Below the pieces are notes generated by a model. That model made no database searches. It saw only the letters and a program-made list of their open reading frames with translations, and was not told the origin of the DNA. A stretch of 64,000 bases of DNA, taken from contig CAWZYM010000328.1 of the NCBI GenBank assembly GCA_963966185.1, positions 1 through 64,000 of the forward strand. The letters run 5' to 3'. Shown one piece after another: positions 60,242 to 64,000 of this stretch (position 1 is the first letter of the stretch; each line of letters begins with the position of its first letter). This stretch comes from Rhabditoides inermis. Its lineage: Eukaryota > Nematoda > Chromadorea > Rhabditida > Rhabditidae. Both the position numbers and the translations under genes were made by a program.

Positions 60242-61291
60242 TCGCAGCGCCCGCTGCGCCGCTCTGGCTAAATGCCCTATGGTTTCCGTCCGTCCATCGC
60301 TCTACCGCGCCACCCACTACTCCTATCTAGCCAAACGTGACATCGATCCGATGGTCTCGGTCCCGAGATGCAGGATTCCAATTTTCAGCCCTTTATCTCT
60401 CATATCCGCGGAGCTATAAGCTCGAGAAAGTCCGACGAAATAGCGCGTAATCAGAGAGCGTCAGACAGAAAAGCAGTGAAATAGTGTGTCAGATGAAGAG
60501 ACGGTTAGGTCGTTGAACGGTTGCAACGAGTAGACCTTACAAGAACGAGTACTGCGAATCGCAGACTTCAGCTTTCGAGAAACGGTTTCGACGTCACTCC
60601 TCTACACTCCCTCACCTACAAATCTGCCCGTAATCTTTTTATAAATCTTCCTGGTTTCCTTTCACGAAGTGATTTAGTCGAGGCGAGGCGACACCAAACA
60701 GTTGTCGCGGGCTGTTCAAGAAAACTAGGCAATCGTGTAAGGTCTCCCTTTACTACAACATGCAAATAGGTGGCCACTACACTTCTACCAAAATTCGCAT
60801 CTTTTTGTGACCTCTGACGCCTGCAATCAATTAAATTCCTCTAATCGACGTCGTTTTATTGCCCCGCGACGAGAGAGTGTGGCGAGGTGAGAGTGCGCCA
60901 GCTGCCAGTCTGTCTGATGTCAGAGAAAGAGACAGTCAATTGTGCAAATGAGCGAGAGTATCACCATGCACTACGAAACAGCTCACCACACTCCAACAAA
61001 CTATTTTCTGAGCACATACAATAAAACAATACTATGCACTCACGTCATTCTATATTCAATCATAGAAGTGAGGCGAGGCGAAATACTATGTAACCTCCTT
61101 TTCTCATCTCTCTCCTTTACTTATCCCTCTCTTCTCACGCCTCTCTCTCTCTCTCTCTCTTTCTCTCCCTCTCTCCCTCTCTTCCTCTATCTCTCTCTTA
61201 TATATTATGATTTTAGATTATTGATAACTATGAAGTCTACTGGGATCTAAAATAAATAATAATTGTCAACCAGCTGCTCATCCCACTCTCT

Positions 61292-61354
<63 letters not shown>

Positions 61355-61436
61355 GCTCGCTTAAATTTTATAATATAAGACCAGTAATAACTATAAAGTA
61401 TATTTGTATCTCTAATAAATAAAAATTGTCAACCAG
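60242..61436 (+). repeat. Core + CT tracts + linker of M17
   Basis: Copy of the M10 core. CT tract 1 (about 61140-61199) is slightly shorter than in M10, tract 2 (about 61286-61360) longer. Confidence 0.8.
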
Positions 61437-64000
61437 CTACTGATAGGCTTTTACCGCGGAGTGTGCCGGAGCGCCCTCTATGAGCATACGAGAGAGTGAA
61501 AGATCAGAGAGTAGGAGAGAATGCATATCAGTATCAGTGTTCAATATATTATTATAATTACTGATCTACTGATCGGCTTTGACCGCGGAGGCGCGCGTAG
61601 CGTGCCGGAGCGTCCTCTAAAGGCATACGATAGAGTAAAAGATCAAAGAGTCGGAGATAATTCATATCAGTAGCAGTGATCAATGCATTCTTACTATTAC
61701 TGATCTACTGATATATTTTGACCGCGGAGGCGCGTGGAGCGTGCCGGAGCGCTTTCTATGTGCATACGAGAGAGTGAAAGATCAGAGAGTCGGAGAAAAT
61801 TCATATCAGTAGCAGTGATCAATGCATTCTTACTATTACTGATCTACTGATATATTTTGACCGCGGAGGCGCGCGGAGCGTGCCGGAGCGCTTTCTATGT
61901 GCATACGAGAGAGTGAAAGATCAGAGAGTCGGAGAAAATTCATATCAGTAGCAGTGATCAATGCATTCTTACTATTACTGATCTACTGATATATTTTGAC
62001 CGCGGAGGCGCGCGGAGCGTGCCGGAGCGCTTTCTATGTGCATACGAGAGAGTGAAAGATCAGAGAGTCGGAGAAAATCCATATCAGTAGCAGTGATCAA
62101 TGCATTCTTACTATTACTGATCTACTGATATATTTTGACCGCGGAGGCGCGCGGAGCGTGCCGGAGCGCTTTCTATGTGCATACGAGAGAGTGAAAGATC
62201 AGAGATTCGGAGAAAATTCATATCAGTAGCAGTGATCAATAAATTCTTATTATTACTGATCTACTGATAGGCTTTGACCGCGGAGGCGCGCGGAGCGTGC
62301 TGGAGCGCTTTCTATGTGCATACGAGAAAGTGAACGATCAGAGAGTCGGAGAAAATTCATATCAGTAGCAGTGATCAATGCATTCTTACTAATACTGATC
62401 TACTGATATATTTTGACCGCGGAGGCGCGCGGAGCGTGCCGGAGCGCTTTCTATGTGCATACGAGAGAAAGAAAGATCAGAGAGTCGGAGAAAATTCATA
62501 TCAGTAGTAGTGATCAATGCATTCTTACTATTACTGATCTACTGATATATTTTGACCGCGGAGGCGCGCGGAGCGTGCCGGAGCGCTTTCTATGTGCATA
62601 CGAGAAAGTGAACGATCAGAGAGTCGGAGAAAATTCATATCAGTAGCAGTGATCAATGCATTCTTACTATTACTGATCTACTGATATATTTTGACCGCGG
62701 AGGCGCGTGGAGCGTGCCGGAGCGCTTTCTATGTGCATACGAGAGAGTGAAAGATCAGAGAGTCGGAGAAAATTCATATCAGTAGCAGTGATCAATGCAT
62801 TCTTACTATTACTGATCTACTGATATATTTTGACCGCGGAGGCGCGCGGAGCGTGCCGGAGCGCTTTCTATGTGCATACGAGAGAGTGAAAGATCAGAGA
62901 GTCGGAGAAAATTCATATCAGTAGCAGTGATCAATGCATTCTTACTATTACTGATCTACTGATATATTTTGACCGCGGAGGCGCGCGGAGCGTGCCGGAG
63001 CGCTTTCTATGTGCATACGAGAGAGTGAAAGATCAGAGAGTCGGAGAAAATCCATATCAGTAGCAGTGATCAATGCATTCTTACTATTACTGATCTACTG
63101 ATATATTTTGACCGCGGAGGCGCGCGGAGCGTGCCGGAGCGCTTTCTATGTGCATACGAGAGAGTGAAAGATCAGAGATTCGGAGAAAATTCATATCAGT
63201 AGCAGTGATCAATATATTCTTATTATTACTGATCTACTGATAGGCTTTGACCGCGGAGGCGCGCGGAGCGTGCTGGAGCGCTTTCTATGTGCATACGAGA
63301 AAGTGAACGATCAGAGAGTCGGAGAAAATTCATATCAGTAGCAGTGATCAATGCATTCTTACTAATACTGATCTACTGATATATTTTGACCGCGGAGGCG
63401 CGCGGAGCGTGCCGGAGCGCTTTCTATGTGCATACGAGAGAAAGAAAGATCAGAGAGTCGGAGAAAATTCATATCAGTAGTAGTGATCAATGCATTCTTA
63501 CTATTACTGATCTACTGATATATTTTGACCGCGGAGGCGCGCGGAGCGTGCCGGAGCGCTTTCTATGTGCATACGAGAAAGTGAACGATCAGAGAGTCGG
63601 AGAAAATTCATATCAGTAGCAGTGATCAATGCATTCTTACTATTACTGATCTACTGATAGAATTTGACCGCGGAGGCGCGCGGAGCGTGCCGGAGCGCTT
63701 TCTATGTGCATACGAGAGAGTGAAAGATCAGAGAGTCGGAGAAAGTTCATATCAGTAGCAGTGATCAATGCATTCTTACTATTACTGATCTACTGATATA
63801 TTTTGACCGCGGAGGCGCGCGGAGCGTGCCGGAGCGCTTTCTATGTGCATACGAGAGAGTGAAAGATCAGAGAGTCGGAGAAAATTCATATCAGTAGCAG
63901 TGATCAATGCATTCTTACTATTACTGATCTACTGATATATTTTGACCGCGGAGGCGCGCGGAGCATGCCGGAGCGCCCTCTATGTGCATACGAAAGAGTA
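61437..64000 (+). repeat. satA array of M17, with 973-bp seven-mer
   Basis: The first monomers match M10. After 61601 the array is GGA-loop type. The variant CGCGTGGAGCG at 61731 recurs at 62704, and the AGAGAAAGAAAG monomer at 62413 recurs at 63386. Both intervals are 973 bp (7 x 139), so two seven-mer units are visible. The array runs off the window. Confidence 0.9.

Larger units (their letters stand above)
39549..61600 (+). repeat. Super-unit copy 2 (22.1 kb)
   Basis: Second copy of 18421-39548. Relative to copy 1 it lacks M7 and 559 bp of the M12 insert, has one more satA monomer at about 49804-49942, extra 2359-bp units (M14, M15), and a local duplication near 43375. The right limit is where homology to M10 ends, at about 61601. 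Confidence 0.85.

Overview
This is eukaryotic, almost entirely repetitive DNA, most likely from an invertebrate animal. The evidence is the absence of any credible gene, the abundant CpG, the 139-bp satellite, the long (CT)n and (GA)n tracts, and one animal-like CpG-rich promoter fragment carrying CCAAT, GC-box and E2F-like motifs. The taxon cannot be fixed from the sequence. A sponge or another marine invertebrate is only a guess.

The window is a head-to-tail array of 17 related modules (called M1 to M17 here, all in the same orientation) plus the tail of an upstream one. Each module has the same order. (1) It starts just after a 21-bp hairpin with a 9-bp stem CTAGCGCGC and a GAA loop. (2) A conserved core of about 0.85-1 kb follows. 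(3) Then come one or two (CT)n tracts and an A/T-rich linker. (4) Then an array of 139-bp satellite monomers (satA), from about 2 to about 45 copies. (5) In some modules a (GA)n element follows. (6) A tail of about 250 bp, in form alpha or beta, ends in the next hairpin. Hairpins start at 384, 3989, 7698, 15489, 18912, 22519, 27190, 30583, 35445, 38168, 40041, 43677, 47793, 52795, 55154, 57513 and 60221. A second, 110-bp satellite (satB) sits inside four modules and looks like a fusion of the linker with the GC hairpin of satA.

Higher-order layout: 1-18420 is a set of more diverged modules. A super-unit at 18421-39548 (21.1 kb) is repeated in tandem at 39549-61600 (22.1 kb). The second copy lacks one whole module (M7), lacks 559 bp of an insert, has one extra satellite monomer, and has a 2359-bp unit present in extra tandem copies. 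From 61601 to the end is satA organised as 973-bp seven-mers. Modules M1, M5 and M11 are near-identical although their neighbours differ, and their homology changes at the hairpin.

The only non-modular DNA is a 1585-bp insert in M6 (23659-25243, with a 1026-bp deleted copy in M12), and about 160 bp that replaces a core in M8 and M13. The insert carries a perfect 120-bp inverted repeat and the promoter-like island.

My working interpretation, not proven, is a tandem array of non-autonomous rolling-circle (Helitron/Helentron-like) elements with internal satellites, whose terminal hairpin serves as a recurrent joining point. No transposase, Rep/helicase, rRNA or tRNA gene was found. All long open frames are by-products of repeats.
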